From contig NC_052511.1 in the NCBI RefSeq assembly GCF_014356525.2, positions 34,811,121 through 34,875,120 of the forward strand: 64,000 bases of DNA, written 5' to 3'. The position numbers and the translations under genes are program-made. Positions 42,811 through 55,286 of the stretch are shown here, in pieces. The notes beneath the pieces are model-generated. The model was not told the DNA's origin. It searched no databases and saw only the letters and a program-made list of their open reading frames with translations. This DNA is from Nilaparvata lugens. Its lineage: Eukaryota; Arthropoda; Insecta; Hemiptera; Delphacidae. Each line of letters begins with the position of its first letter. Positions within the stretch are counted from its first letter, which is position 1.

Positions 42811-43984
42811 CCTATTATATTAAGCGATCAATTTCTGTATTTATATATCTGGTTATTTTTATAACTGGTTGTTTATGTTTTACGGATCTCGAAAACGGCT
42901 CTAACGACTTTCACGAAATTTGGAATATAGTAGGTTTATGATACAAAGATTCGATTGCACTAGGTCTCATTCTTTGGAAAACTCGCTGAACGACATTAAA
43001 GGATAATTCATCCTTGAAAAACAGATGATAATTTCATCGTCTCTCGATAACAGAAGATGCTTGTGCCTGTGTGGGAGAGAGACAGAATTATTTTCAGCTG
43101 TGTAATCATAATCAATCAGCAAGAAATTTTATCTAGCTAGACAATGGTTGCGTTCAAAGCCACTGATCAATTCCATCGTGTTTTTTTTTTACATTAATCA
43201 ATTTAATCAATTTGATCAACATAATCTGATTTGTTGACATGACATGATAATCCTCCTAAACTAGAATATATAATAATTTTCAAAGTTGATCATTATTTGA
43301 CAATTTCAAGTGATAGTGAGTGTTATTTTGTTATGCATTCAATTTGATTTGTATATAATCTAAATTATAAATTTTTGAAATATTTGAACAGAAAATTGAA
43401 CCTGAATTCAAGTGTATGGAACATAACCTACTTTCTGGACTATTTATAGTGTATAAATCAAAATTCGGAAAAGAAACAGTTTTGGGCTGTGCCTGTTAGT
43501 ACTTCCCCAACCATTTTAAAGAATTGTGTTCGGTTTGTCAAAAGTCAATAAATAAATAACGAGCGAAGCTCTGTGCCCCGATATTCCTATTATATTAAGC
43601 GAGCAATTCCTTTATTTATATATCTGGTTATTTATGTTCAACGGATCTCGAAAACGGCTCTAACGATTTTCACGAAATTTGGAACATAGAAGGTTTATGA
43701 TATAAAAATTCGATTGCACTAGGTGTCATCATCCTTGAGAAAACTCGCTGAACGACATTGAAAGGATAATTCATCTTTGGCTGAAACAGCTGAGACTTTT
43801 GTCGTCTGTGGATAGTAAAAAAGTGAGTGAGCGAGTGAGTATGTGAAAAATCAAAATATCGCATCCCCGAAATTCATAAGATGACGTATAGCCAGCTATG
43901 AATTATAAACACGATCATTTTAGAGAATTGTGTTCTGTTTATCTATAAATAAAAATAACGAGCGAAGCTAGGTGCCCCGATATT
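42811..43984 (+). repeat. Two head-to-tail copies of a dispersed repeat
   Basis: Copy A (42811-43585) and copy B (43586-43984) both begin cctattatattaagcga and contain ggatctcgaaaacggctcta, cacgaaatttggaa and ttcgattgcactaggt. Both end aacgagcgaagct + ggtgccccgatatt (copy A has ctgtgcccc). Copy A is longer by about 370 bases in the middle. The end motif suggests a non-autonomous element, perhaps Helitron-like; the class is not established. Confidence 0.75.
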
Positions 43985-44015
43985 TGAGAATGCACTGAGC
44001 ATACATTGATTCTAG

Positions 44016-44058
44016 CATAGAGAAACGATAGCATAACTTACGCTATTGTTTCTCTATG
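44016..44058. repeat. Short perfect-stem hairpin
   Basis: catagagaaacgatagc (44016-44032) pairs with gctattgtttctctatg (44042-44058) with one mismatch over a 9-base loop. Confidence 0.6.
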
Positions 44059-44349
44059 ATTCTAGTCTACTGAGTCATGGCTTACTTATATTAGATCTAT
44101 CTATAGTAGGCTGTGACAGCGTGCATATTATTATCGCAGTTGACGTCGGCATGAATAGAATCAGCTGATTAACGTACTTGAGTGATGTTGAATAGCCACC
44201 GAAATGATGATCAATTGGAATTCACTTCAAACTGGCGGCATTGGTTGAGTTGGAAGCAAGTATGTCATTTGAAGGGGAATGCTGATAGTGTCAAGTGAAT
44301 CTCACAGTACATCTGAGCAGGAATGCAATTGGGGCGAGTGAAGGGTGAG

Positions 44350-44688
44350 GATGAGGAGAAGTGATGGAGGAGGAATAGAAGGAAGAGGAGAAGGAAGAAG
44401 AAGAGGAGGAGGAGGAGGAAGAAGAGGAGGAGGAAGTGGAGGAGGAATAGAAGGAAGAGGAGGGGGAGGAATAGAAGAAAGAAGAGGAGGAAAAGGAGGA
44501 GGAGGAGGAGAAGAGGAGGAGGAGGAGGAAGAAGAGGAGGAGGAGGAAGAATAGGAAGAGGAGGAGTAAGTGGAGGAGGAGGAGGAGGAGGAAGAGGAGG
44601 AGGAGGAGGAGGAAGAATAGGAAGAGGAGGAGGAAGTGGAGGAGGAGGAGGAGGAAGTGGAGGAGGAGGAGGAAGATAAGGAGGTGTT
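44350..44688 (+). repeat. Polypurine tract (GGA/GAA), about 335 bp
   Basis: The plus strand is almost entirely A and G, built from GGAGGA and GGAAGA blocks with a loose higher-order period (ggaggaatagaaggaagagg-like units). The minus strand gives spurious Pro/Leu/Ser-rich frames. A mirror-symmetric tract of this kind can form triplex DNA. Confidence 0.85.
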
Positions 44689-45046
44689 CTCGCATAGATG
44701 CGTTCATGCAATTACCTACTACTGATGGGAACAGAACTCAATTTCATTAATTACTGCACTCTCATCAAAGCTGGTACATTTCGAATATTATGTCAGCTGG
44801 TGAAAAGTGTTGCTGCAGATGGAATTAGCGAGACGGCTCAATCGATAATCGATAAAAATCGATACTCGATACTAAGGGAGTTGTCGTGCAACTACTGCAC
44901 TGCACTGAGTGACAATTCAGCAGGATTGTTTGAAAATAGCCGCGGGAAGTGTGGGATTGGATCTTGAGGGTACTGCTGCGAAAGGGAATCACCCAGAATC
45001 ACTCCAGGTGATTATTATTCTCCAGCAAGTGCTCTCTCGCACATCA

Positions 45047-45111
45047 AGTATAACTTACTTTCAGGCTTGAAATACAATTATTGTATTTCAAGTCTGAAAG
45101 TAAGTTATACT
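45047..45111. repeat. 65-bp near-perfect palindrome
   Basis: agtataacttactttcaggc + ttgaaatacaat is followed immediately by its inverted copy, with one mismatch and virtually no loop. It is cruciform-prone. Confidence 0.75.
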
Positions 45112-48000
45112 GAATAAAATAGTAAGGTACAGTAAAAGCTTACTTACTGTACAAGCTAGAACTGTAAGCTGATTTATACTCTGACAAAATCTTGTGTTAA
45201 ATGGTACAGTGGGAGCTCAATTGTAAAAGCTACTGCTGTATAGGAGTGTTTTATTCATTTTTATTCAAACCAACATATAATTATTGAATTATGCTCACTG
45301 AACAACCTGAGACAAAAATTATTATTCTCCAAGGCGTTGATTATTCTCCAGGGTGATGGGACTTTCAGACTCGTTTAGCACTTTAACACCATGAGTAGAA
45401 AAAAGGTACAGAACAGTACCAATAATAGTGTAGTGTTTTTCAATTTAAGCCATAGAAAGTGTTTACTTGGACTCTATTTGGATTGTTATTTGGGTTCTAG
45501 AGGGGTGCAACTCAAACATAGGGTTAATTGGGTTCAATGTTTTATTGGGTAACTTAAATATGATTTAGTTATGTTTATGTATATTATATAAAGTTATTAT
45601 TTATATAGAAGAGCGAAGGATAACCAAGAGCTGATAAGTGCACAATATTGGAATATTATTCATTTCATGAATTAAGGCTAGGTATTTGTACAATAGACCG
45701 TTATAAGAAGTTTCCAAAGTGAAACGTTCAACTCTCAATTGCATGCTACTGCAAATCATGTTTGGAAAAAATATCATTGTTATTTACATAGTCGATTATA
45801 TACAGTTATTTGTTGTATTTAAGCTATTGTTATTTATCATGAATTAATAGGAGCTGTCGAATGCGTCTTTGACTTTGAGGTTGTGATAAGAGTGAGGAAA
45901 TATTGGAAAATAAAAATGAAAAATTGATTATGCAGTTTGCATTTTTCCAAACAGATAGATCCAAAAAGAAGGGGAAATAGTGTGATCGTATTGAACAGTC
46001 TACCACATTTTATATTATGTAAGATCAAGTGAATATCTCAAAGTTTTGTTTAGATATTCCTAGCTTCAGCTTAGGATCCATCTGACACACCAAAAATGTC
46101 AAAGTTTACTTACTTTCCAGGAAGGGATGACCCTATAAGTGAGTCTCCACAAAGCCCAGACTACAGTTATCTTAGCATTTATTACACTGTTTATAAATAA
46201 AAAGTCAGAAAAGTGCAGCTTTTACACCAGATGTGGAAAGAAACTGAGGATACCATGGGTCCGATGTAAGAAGAAACAGAGCTCGAACAAATTGAGGAAA
46301 CATACGTCCTCAATGAATTAATATGAGAGGAAAGATAAGATTGGTATGTTTGTTTGAAAATAATTGTGACAGTTCGAAGATCCAGTGATTGCGTTAGCTC
46401 ACAGTTTCCAATAAATTGAAGACGATCAAGATAAACAGATAATTTTTCAATGTCAAGTGAGCCTTCAAGATTTGTGAACCACTTGAATTTATTTATTCAA
46501 TTAAATACGTTCTTGAAAATCATGGGAGGCGGAAGAATTCCAACACTCTTGTAAATTTCAAGAAGCTTGAAGGTAGTGGGAAAAGTAATGAATAAATTAG
46601 AGTGAAAAGTTATGAAGAGACAGGGATGAAAAGAGGGTGCTCAGTCTGCACACAGTTTTTAATCACAGTGAAGAAGCTCTCTAGTTGTGAGTCATAAATG
46701 CACCGGAGGTCTCATTAAAAATACAATGAAATGCACACCAGAGAACCCCGCTAAGCACTCGAAAGATGCACTTCTTGAAATATTCATAAACTAATGTCGG
46801 CCCGTGTTGGGTGATAAAGGATGTTACTTTCCGCAGAAACTGACCTACATTGATTGAAATTCTTTCGTGTTCGCCAAAAAAAAAAAAAAAAAAACGCTGT
46901 ACGGATGAAACCCAGCGTGAACTGAGTCTGGCGCTTTTGAAAAGAGATTTGTATGAAAATACCGGAACGGATATAGAAAAAAGTTTCAAAGAGATTCAAA
47001 GCTTCATTTCTTCTTCAGTGATATCAAGGGAGTCAAAAGTTTATACAAGAGAAATCTATGCTCATCCCCCTTCCAAATTCCTATTCAATGTGATTCTTTA
47101 TTATTTCACTAGTGATTTCTACACGAACGTTATGAAGTGATTTCAACATTCTACCTAGACATCTTAGAACGGTTCGTTCCAAAGTTGAATAAGTTCAGAG
47201 AATCGTAGTTCAGAACTCATCAAGAAGGAGCATTTTATTATTTTAGAGGATTATAAAGAAATCGTTCGCAGAATAAAAGATGGGCGCCTGTTGACTTGAA
47301 AAGAGTTGAATAAGAAGATAAGAAATATCATCATACTAAATACCTCATAACAGTACAATTTACTTCCCAGTCAAACGGTATTATCAACAACATTATGTAA
47401 ACCAAAAACTCCACAATCAATTATTGATAGAAGCAGAGAGAAGAGATATAATAGATATCTTTTTCTAATGAAGATAGACATATCTCTATGTATAAATAAT
47501 CTTATATTTTATCTCTGATAGAAGATACATGAAAAATCTGTCAAAAGTAGCTATATCTCTAGATCTCTTATATTTTATTTCTGATAGAAGATAGATTAAA
47601 GATCTATCCAGTCAAAACTGGAGGGAGGATTTAATTCGAATCCATAATGAGTAAAATTCACATGGGAGTAATTTAAAATGAATAGTTTGAGTATTGTTTG
47701 CGAGTGAATTTTCAAGATCTAAATAATATGCAATTTCTATATTAAGCCTAGGTTATCAGTGTTGCAAAAAGTAAGTTTGTTGAAAATATTTTTGAAGAAG
47801 TTCATACAACAGCTCACTATTATTTCAAAATGAGCAGTTTCAATCAACGGCGACGGAAACGAACGCTTGTTTTTAATCAATAAAGTGGAAAAACAAAAAA
47901 TAAAGACCGAGAGTAAATTGGAAAAATGTCAACTGCATAAGCTTTTCAGTGGCGGCAGCAGCAGTAGCTAAATAGGCGACAAGGTCTACAGACTATGATG
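45112..48000. other. Non-coding stretch
   Basis: No recognisable gene is seen. There is an A19 run at 46876-46894 and a duplicated cttatattttat-tctgatagaagata motif at about 47503 and 47566. The small frames around 46850-47140 are not recognised. Confidence 0.4.
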
Positions 48001-48035
48001 AAGTAATTATAGGGGTGAATAGAATACAGGTACAG

Positions 48036-48330
48036 AAGTCCGGAGAGAGAGAGAGAGAGAGAGTGAGCGCGCGCTAGGAGACGCTTGAAACAAACTAGAA
48101 TGAACGGACAAGGAGAGGTAGGGGGGAATCCTCCCTTGAATCGATCCGGCGTCCTTGCTCGACTTCCTCCCGCAGGGGGGTGGGGGGGTTCCTCTGGGGG
48201 TGTCAGTATGCGCAGTCAACCCCTCCCCCTCATCACACAACTCAAAACACCATCCACCCCCACCCCCATCATCCACAGAACAGATAACATTCAAGTCCAG
48301 AAAGCAGCAAAGCAAGGTTCAGTTGACAAC
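48036..48330. promoter_or_regulatory. GC-rich (GA)n island, possible promoter or unrecognised exon
   Basis: A (GA) run with gtgagcgcgcgc at about 48040-48078 leads into a GC-rich block with G8-like and CCCCC runs. This composition is unusual for the region, and GA repeats are common in insect promoters. No adjacent gene is recognised. Confidence 0.2.
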
Positions 48331-48479
48331 GCCCTCGGAACGAACACCACTAGGTCAATCAAACAAACTTTCTGGTCGGATTTATACTCGAAAACAAAAA
48401 CAGCCAAACTGTTTCATTGTCCCATTGGCCAGCAGCAATAAATGTTTATTCACTTCTCAACTGGTACATTAGAAGCCAC

Positions 48480-50125
48480 TGTCAAGTTTAATTAATGGGT
48501 TATAAGTAATTAATGTATTGAAAGATAAAATGAATTATTGTGCTCTCTTCGCTAATAGACAAATTTCATCAAGCCAGGGAATTAATGTTCGAGTAGCAAT
48601 AATTATTTTATTTCAAACAGGATTGAATTCATTCTCAATAAGAATTCAAGAACAGTTCAGTATTGAAAAAAATATATAAAAATCTTCATATTATATTGAA
48701 ATAAATTAATAGATGATTGAACGGTTCAGTAGTGAATTACAATATTAGAAGTGTAATCCTGAAAATATAATATAGATCATTGAAGCAGGATTGTATCAAT
48801 ATAAGAAGATAATAAAATCTTCCATTATTTTATTGTCTAAATTGATAAGATTCAGATTAAATTGGAATGAATATACGTGAAAATCTGCATAATATGGAAA
48901 GTAATTGAGTAAATTAATGAAATACTATGGGCAAAGCCTGTTTTTTCTTTCCCAAACACTATGAGATTATGTGCTTATGTAATGCATAATGTAATTCATA
49001 ATTATTATTAATCAAAACACTTTACAAGTAGCCAAGTCAAAAACTAATCAAACACAAAAATATGGTAACAAAAATATTACACATTAATAGCATTCATTAC
49101 AATGTATCTTGTCGAGAGAACAAGGAACACAAGGATTTGGTCTAAGATTAACTAGTTCAAGCTGCATTACCTAAAAGGGTTTGATTGAGCATTATCTTTT
49201 CAAATAGACCGTTTACAAACATCAATTTTTGTAATAAAAATGATGATTGTTGAAAGATTAACTAGTAGCATGGATTAAGGAACAAAAGTGTTTTCCTTTT
49301 CTGTGCTAGTGGTAATTGAAGTCTTGAATTTCAATGATCTATGAAAAACCGCATACGATCAACTTTTAACACAAGTAGTTACAACAATTATTACTTTTCA
49401 TTACTGCTTAGATTATTGACAATCATAATAAAAAATCAAGTAAGGTGATTAAAAAAGATGATACCAATAGAACTTGCATAATCCAAGAGTCCATAGCTCT
49501 CTAGCAACGATCACTCCTTACTAAGATTGGCAAAATTTTGCCAATGATGCAGCTAAATTTTGAAGGAGTAGGTACATTAGAGAAATTGACAAAATTATTG
49601 CTCATTAAGACAGAGTGTGGCATGTGGTTTCCTTCCATCAAATTGCATCATAAATGGATTCTGAGCTGATCGTCTTTCAGAGTTCACTTTTAAGTGGTCT
49701 CATCCACTTAGATCCACGAGGAACCAATAACACGACAATGAAACACAAGGAATCATGAAAGTAGGAATCCCAAGTAAGTTTAGTATCCCCAAAAAATTGT
49801 GATCGCATCAGATCAATAATTATTGTATTTACTTTCCTTACCGTTATGAAAATTGATCTACTAACGCTAGTGTTCACGCGCATATCAAGTCTACTATTCA
49901 AAGATCTGAGCCAGCTGGTGACAGGACAATAACGCTGGAGACACACAATCTCTTCATAGTGATTCAATAGAATCAACAGTTGCCAACAGTTTGCAATTGA
50001 ATAATCACATTTCCTCGAATTACGAGCTTATTTTCAATTTTACTGAACATTGTACAGATTTCAATCTAATTGTACAGATTTTCATGATCAATCTTTTCCA
50101 CTTGAAATTTTGTGTTTATATTGTA
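48480..50125. other. Non-coding AT-rich stretch
   Basis: Nothing recognisable on either strand. Confidence 0.4.
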
Positions 50126-50822
50126 TACTAGCCGTCAGGCTCGCTTCGCTCGCCATATCCGTCTAGCCAGGGGGCTCCGCCCCCTGGACCCCCGACTGGA
50201 TTGTCCAAGAATGAGATCAGCAGGCTCGCTTCGCTCGCCTGCATTTTTCATTTGGGCATTTTTATCATATGTTAGGACAATCCAGTCGGGGGTCCAGACT
50301 AAACGGCTGGCTAAACGGATATGGCGAGCGAAGCGAGCCTGACTGCTAGTAATATAATATTCCCAGGATTGAAGTAGCAGTGCCCAATCAATTTTTCCGC
50401 GATAAATGCATTTAAATCTTCAACTTGGTGCCAACCTAACAAAGTCAACTCAACTTAATGCCAACCTGACAAAATTATTAATTTAGTTATTAATTTAGTT
50501 AGTTACCAGTTTACAACTGTTTCGAAGAGGTACTCTATCTAGATTATAGTTCTATAGTAACATATGATATGGAAATTTCAATTATAATTAAGAGATTGGG
50601 AGAAGAAGAATATACATGCTAAAAGACGAACTTTAAACCCTTAAAAACAACCCTTAGAGTTAAAATATTGCCAAAAGATTTCTTAGTGCGCCTCTAAAGG
50701 GCCAACTGAACATACCTACCAAATTTGAACGTTTTTGGTCCGGTAGATTTTTAGTTATGCGAGTGAGTGAGTGAGTCAGTCAGTCAATCAGTGAGTGCCA
50801 TTTCGCTTTTATATATATAGAT
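50126..50822. mobile_element. Foldback element with GAGCGAAGCGAGC ends
   Basis: The left arm (50126-50206) TACTAGCCGTCAGGCTCGCT... and the right arm (50275-50351) are inverted copies over about 80 bases; both contain the GC-rich gcttcgctcgccatatccgt and cccgactggattgtcc. The loop holds a third short copy of caggctcgcttcgctcgcc. The sequence continues to gagtgagtgagtcagtcag and ends tttcgcttttatatatatag near 50822, which looks like the far end of the same dispersed element. The 76-codon ORF across it is a by-product. Confidence 0.65.
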
Positions 50823-50859
50823 AAAGCCTGATAATTGAGAATCTAAAATCAAACTTTGC

Positions 50860-51142
50860 ATAGATTGGGCGGAGCTCCTGAAATTTTTACAGATATAGGA
50901 CTTGTGGCAGTTGATAGATCTTATCAATGACTATTTTTAGTATAAATTTGATCAAAATCGTTGGAGCCGTTTTCGAGAAAATAGCGAAAAACACTGTTTT
51001 TGACAACATTTTCGCCATTTTAGCCGCTATCTTGAATCGTATTTGATCGAAATTGTTCGTGTCGGAACGTTATATTGTAAAGACTTTAAGTTCCAAATTT
51101 CAAGACATTCCGTTAATTGGGAGATGATAAAACGTGTACACA

Positions 51143-51186
<44 letters not shown>

Positions 51187-51325
51187 ACACACCAATACCC
51201 AAAAACCTCTTTTTTGGACTCAGGGGACCTTGAAACGTATAGAAATTTAGAAATTGGGCTACCTAATTTTTTTTCGGAAAGCAATATTACCTATGGTAAT
51301 AGGGCAAGGAAAGTGATAATATGAA
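50860..51325. repeat. Probable dispersed repeat containing a (CA)n microsatellite
   Basis: The (CA)n run is at about 51137-51192. The flanks (ttttcgagaaaatagcgaaa, cattttagccgctatcttga, attgggagatgataaaacgt, gcaatattacctatggtaatagggcaagg) have the look of an abundant family in hemipteran genomes. I have only one copy here, so the dispersed status rests on memory. Confidence 0.4.
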
Positions 51326-51985
51326 TATATTTTTAATCTATATAGGAAGGGGGAGAAATCCCCTTTCATAACTAGATCAAAATAAAATAGCTCCTCGTGT
51401 GAGCAATTATTGTATTGGCATTGTGGATATTTGCTATCCCGATTTAGTTTTTGAGACTACACTTTCTTCACAGAAGAATGAAATCGACATTATCTTCTAA
51501 TAATTTAATCAAAAGATGGAAAAGGTGTGACGGATTTGGAATAGGAGAACAAGCAACCACCACTAGGTGCTCACCAGAGCAAGCCAACTCTTGGTGTAGA
51601 TAAACGCCCAGACCAAGCTCATGTTAAACAGAATACGCGACTAGAATGCTGGCCCTATTTAAAGTGGGATACTGGCATAGTCATAAGAAGAGACGAATTA
51701 ATAAATACAGACGGATAATCTAAATCTCTGAATTTTCCTTTTTCAAGAATCCAGTTTCTTGGTTACTCAGTTTTATAACTATTATTGTCTACACCTAAAC
51801 TATAAAACAAATTTGAACTTTCTTTTTTAAGCCTTCAAGGGCCATATGCTAACTCTACGTTTAACTCTATGTTTACTTTCAGAAATGGTTTCATTTATCA
51901 TAATGTGTTTCCTACGGAGTTTAATCAAACAGCTGGCATTCCTCCGTATAAACAGAGTATCCGCATACGGGCCTAAGTGAGTTTA

Positions 51986-52186
51986 GGCGGGATGCACACC
52001 GGAGAAACGCGTTTCGTGAAAAAAGTTTCAGGAAACGTGAAACGAAAGTTGCTCGCAATCGACTGATTAGATTAAGCAGGGAACGTTTTTTTGTATGCAT
52101 GCGCGAGTGAAACGGATTGCATGAAACAAGTTTCATGAAAGAGGGCTTTCTCCGGTGAAATGCGTTTCTCCGGTGTGCATCCCGCC
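51986..52186. mobile_element. 201-bp PIF/Harbinger-like MITE
   Basis: The terminal inverted repeats GGCGGGATGCACACCGGAGA + AACGCGTTTC and the right-end inverse match over about 30 bases with one difference. TTA flanks both ends (51983-51985 and 52187-52189), matching the 3-bp TWA target duplication of PIF/Harbinger. No transposase is present. Confidence 0.82.
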
Positions 52187-52189
52187 TTA

Positions 52190-54379
52190 GACTTTAGGAT
52201 GAAGAATATATTTATTTTCAACCATATATTTAATGCCATACTAAATTCCCCTGTGAGCCACACCTTATGACAAACAAACAGGGGCTGAAAACCACCAGCA
52301 TGTCTAAATTGAATTTCCTTGAGTCTTTCACTAAATCGATACCCTGAATTCGACCCACCCGATATAAAAAAACTTGCAATCAAAGTTTTGTAAAGAGCCA
52401 ACGCCTTATCACGTGACCAAGCTGAAGAACCACAGCACAAAGCTTTCTTAGTGGTGTTATTGGCCTTTTGTCAGCCAGTTATAGCCACCATTGGCCAATT
52501 TGCATGAGCACAAAGAATCCGTCCAGAAACCTATATGATGCAGCAGAGCAGACAACTAACATGGGAATCAATCTGAATTAAGGCTGTCACCGATCTTGTC
52601 ATTAGCACTAGAAGCTTACAGCCCATTGACAGCATGCTTCATCTCCGAACATTAATTTCGGTCGTTGTAAATGGGCCATCCACTCATGCTAATAGTGGTA
52701 GGTATCGACTCACTTGGGGCTCTAAAAATCTATCAACAAAAATGTGAACTTTACAACTAACTTCTCATAAGTTCAAATAGTATAAATCATTAATAAGACC
52801 TAATGATTGTAGAGCATTATTCATTCCAAACAAACCATGAGTTTTATTGAATTTATTAATTTTTTTCATTGAAAATCACAAATCATAATTATAATATATA
52901 ATATGATTGGGAGAAGACAACAGGCATATCCTAAAACTGTCTTCTCCCAAATTTTTACATTAAATAATTTAAATAATAATATTTGTTTCATGAATTTTAC
53001 TGAAATTCTTCATTATGGGAATCAAGTGAGTGGAATTAAAAGTTTCAGGGCTGTTAAAATTAATAATCCCTTATTTAGGGAAAATTGATTGCTTCAAACA
53101 ATAAGTACATCATCAAAATGATAGGGAAAGAAAAAAATGTATCCTTGTGCTATTCCTCTCCCAAATTTAGATAAGGTTGCACATAGTCCGAAAGAGTTTC
53201 AAGGTGTGCATGAAACAATAATTTCTAGATAGAATGAGAATCGAACACTCAATTAGCCGAACCAGTAAAACCTTACCATAGATAGAAGGTTCAACCAACC
53301 ACACTATTACTGCTCGCTATACATGTACATTCCCAACACTGATATTTAGAAACTCAGTTTTGAAGAACACAAATTTCTATGAGCTTGATATTCATAACTA
53401 TAAGTAGTTTTCCTTAATTAAATTGTTATTTAGGATACTCACCTTTCTAATAAACAACACATCAGATCTAGAGAATTAATCACATATCTGACCTGAATGA
53501 ACAAATTTACCAACATATATTATTATTGGGCTTTCAACAATGAAAGAAGTTCATGTATATTTGCCTTCAAAAATAAATTTTATTCAAAAAAAGTAGCCTA
53601 TAATCAAAATTATTTTTCTCGAATTAATTAGAGGTATCTACATACCCTTTTTAAAGGTGGTCAATAGATGATTTGATAATAATGAAAAAAAAATTGTACT
53701 ACATTAATTTTTTTCCACTAACACAAGACATGAAATCCAGCTTTTCGCACTTCAATTTGATACAAATGTTGCTTGATTAAACTATATTTTGATTCTTTTT
53801 TTCAGATTATTATATAATTTGTTCTAATCAAATTGGTTCGTGATTGGAAATATGGCATACTAATGTAACAACATAAATAATAGCTAGTACATAGGTAATA
53901 ACTCTGTAATAATTCATAAAGCAGGCGAACATATATACAATATTAATTCAACGCATGTACCCCAGTGCATTTCAAAAGATATAGCATTCGAAGTAAATTG
54001 AATCGCAAATAATTTCCCCCGGGACATAATTGTGAAACGAGAAAACTACTTGTTGGTTTCAACTAAGGTTGAATGTAACACAGAACAATCATCTCTATGC
54101 AGTCAGTAGAAATCAATTGTGAGACAACGACCTTTTTATCATTCAACTACATGATTATTATTATCATTTGAGACGTGTAAAATAATTATCAATATTATTC
54201 AACACTAGTTATCGTTGTTTGATAATTTTGTTTATTGATCCATCAACTCAAACTATTTATAGTTCTTCAATGTAGTTTTCCATCACCAACTGCTTATTAT
54301 TAAATCACTTTTTGCTATTAAAAAGAACGACTAGATGTCATAATTTGTTACAATAAATGAATTAATCACTGACTGTGAC
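52190..54379. other. Non-coding stretch with one unexplained ORF
   Basis: On the minus strand at about 52200-52470 a reading gives TTKKALCCGSSAWSRDKALA and continues open, overlapping the MITE edge. I do not recognise it. A tRNA-like fragment (gtgttcgattctc on the minus strand) lies near 53229-53310. The rest is AT-rich. Confidence 0.35.
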
Positions 54380-54649
54380 AACGAGATCTTTCGGCAGGTC
54401 CGCCATCGTCCTGGTAGTACTCATGGACAAGTAGAAGGATAGGATGGCAATTTTTAGTATGCTGTTAATGGTGTATATTGGGTTTGTTATGGCTGAGAAG
54501 GTAATCAAAGAGGATGTGGGATTTGAAGTTGGTTTGTTCATTTAATGTACACTGTCTATTGCTTTTAAATTGGGAGTATATTTCAAATTTTTCTATTGTG
54601 TCTAGTTCTGGTCCTTTGTTTTTCATGTGTATGATTTGTAGGTCGGTAT

Positions 54650-54958
54650 TTATGTTTGTGGTTTTCTTGTATTAGGTGGTCGGCAAAATGCAGATTCTGT
54701 TTTTGTTTCAAGATTCTGAATATGTTCCTTGTATCTTTGATTGGAAGAACTGGCCGTCTGTCCTATGTAGAATTTATCACATTCAGAGCATTTCAGCTTG
54801 TATACTCCTGGGAGTTTGAGTTTTCTATTGTCCTGGATCTTTTCTCTTTTATTGATTTGCGTGCATGATTTATTTTTTGTTCTAAATGCCACTTGACATA
54901 CAGATTTTCGAAACATACTTCTTCCTATTCTGTTGGATTTGTTGTTTATGTACGTCAA
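54650..54958 (-). pseudogene. Penelope-like GIY-YIG endonuclease remnant
   Basis: The frame gives CQVAFRTKNKSCTQI, then LPGVYKLKCSECDKFYIGQT (GVY and YIG motifs with the Cys pair typical of these elements) and NQRYKEHIQN. It stops after NTRKPQT; the expected C-terminal part continues out of frame. Confidence 0.82.
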
Positions 54959-54990
54959 TGTTTTTTATTTTTGTCCTTTTCTTGTTTTTT

Positions 54991-55286
54991 ATTTTTGATT
55001 TTTTGAAATAGTTTGGCGATTAGGTTGTGTTGGTATCCGTTTTGTTGAGCTAGATATTTTATGGTACTGAGTTCTGCTTTGTAGTGTTCAGGTGAGAGGG
55101 GGATGGTTTGAAGTCTGTGTAGAAATCAAATTTTTGAACAGAAATAATAATCAAATTTTTGATTTTTTGAAATAGTTTGGCGATTAGGTTGTGTTGGTAT
55201 CCGTTTTGTTGAGCTAGATATTTTATGGTACTGAGTTCTGCTTTGTAGTGTTCAGGTGAGAGGGGGATGGTTTGAAGTCTGTGTAG
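54991..55286 (+). repeat. 132-bp direct duplication inside the Penelope-like element
   Basis: 54991-55122 and 55155-55286 appear identical (atttttgattttttgaaata ... aagtctgtgtag), separated by 32 bases. The duplication falls in the region linking RT and endonuclease. Confidence 0.85.

Noticed and set aside
44265..44711. Proline/leucine-rich proteins across the polypurine tract
   Set aside because: They are translations of a GGA/GAA microsatellite in several frames at once.
48007..48472. Gly/Pro-rich ORFs in the GC-rich (GA)n island
   Set aside because: They overlap in several frames and derive from simple-sequence DNA.
50112..50342. 76-codon ORF rich in Arg
   Set aside because: It lies wholly within a foldback repeat and reads the same palindromic motifs.
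52072..52440. 122-codon minus-strand ORF
   Set aside because: It runs into the Harbinger-like MITE and has no recognised homology; kept only as an unexplained frame.
53229..53310. Second tRNA gene on the minus strand
   Set aside because: A GTTCGATTC T-arm motif is present but no complete cloverleaf was found; perhaps a SINE fragment.
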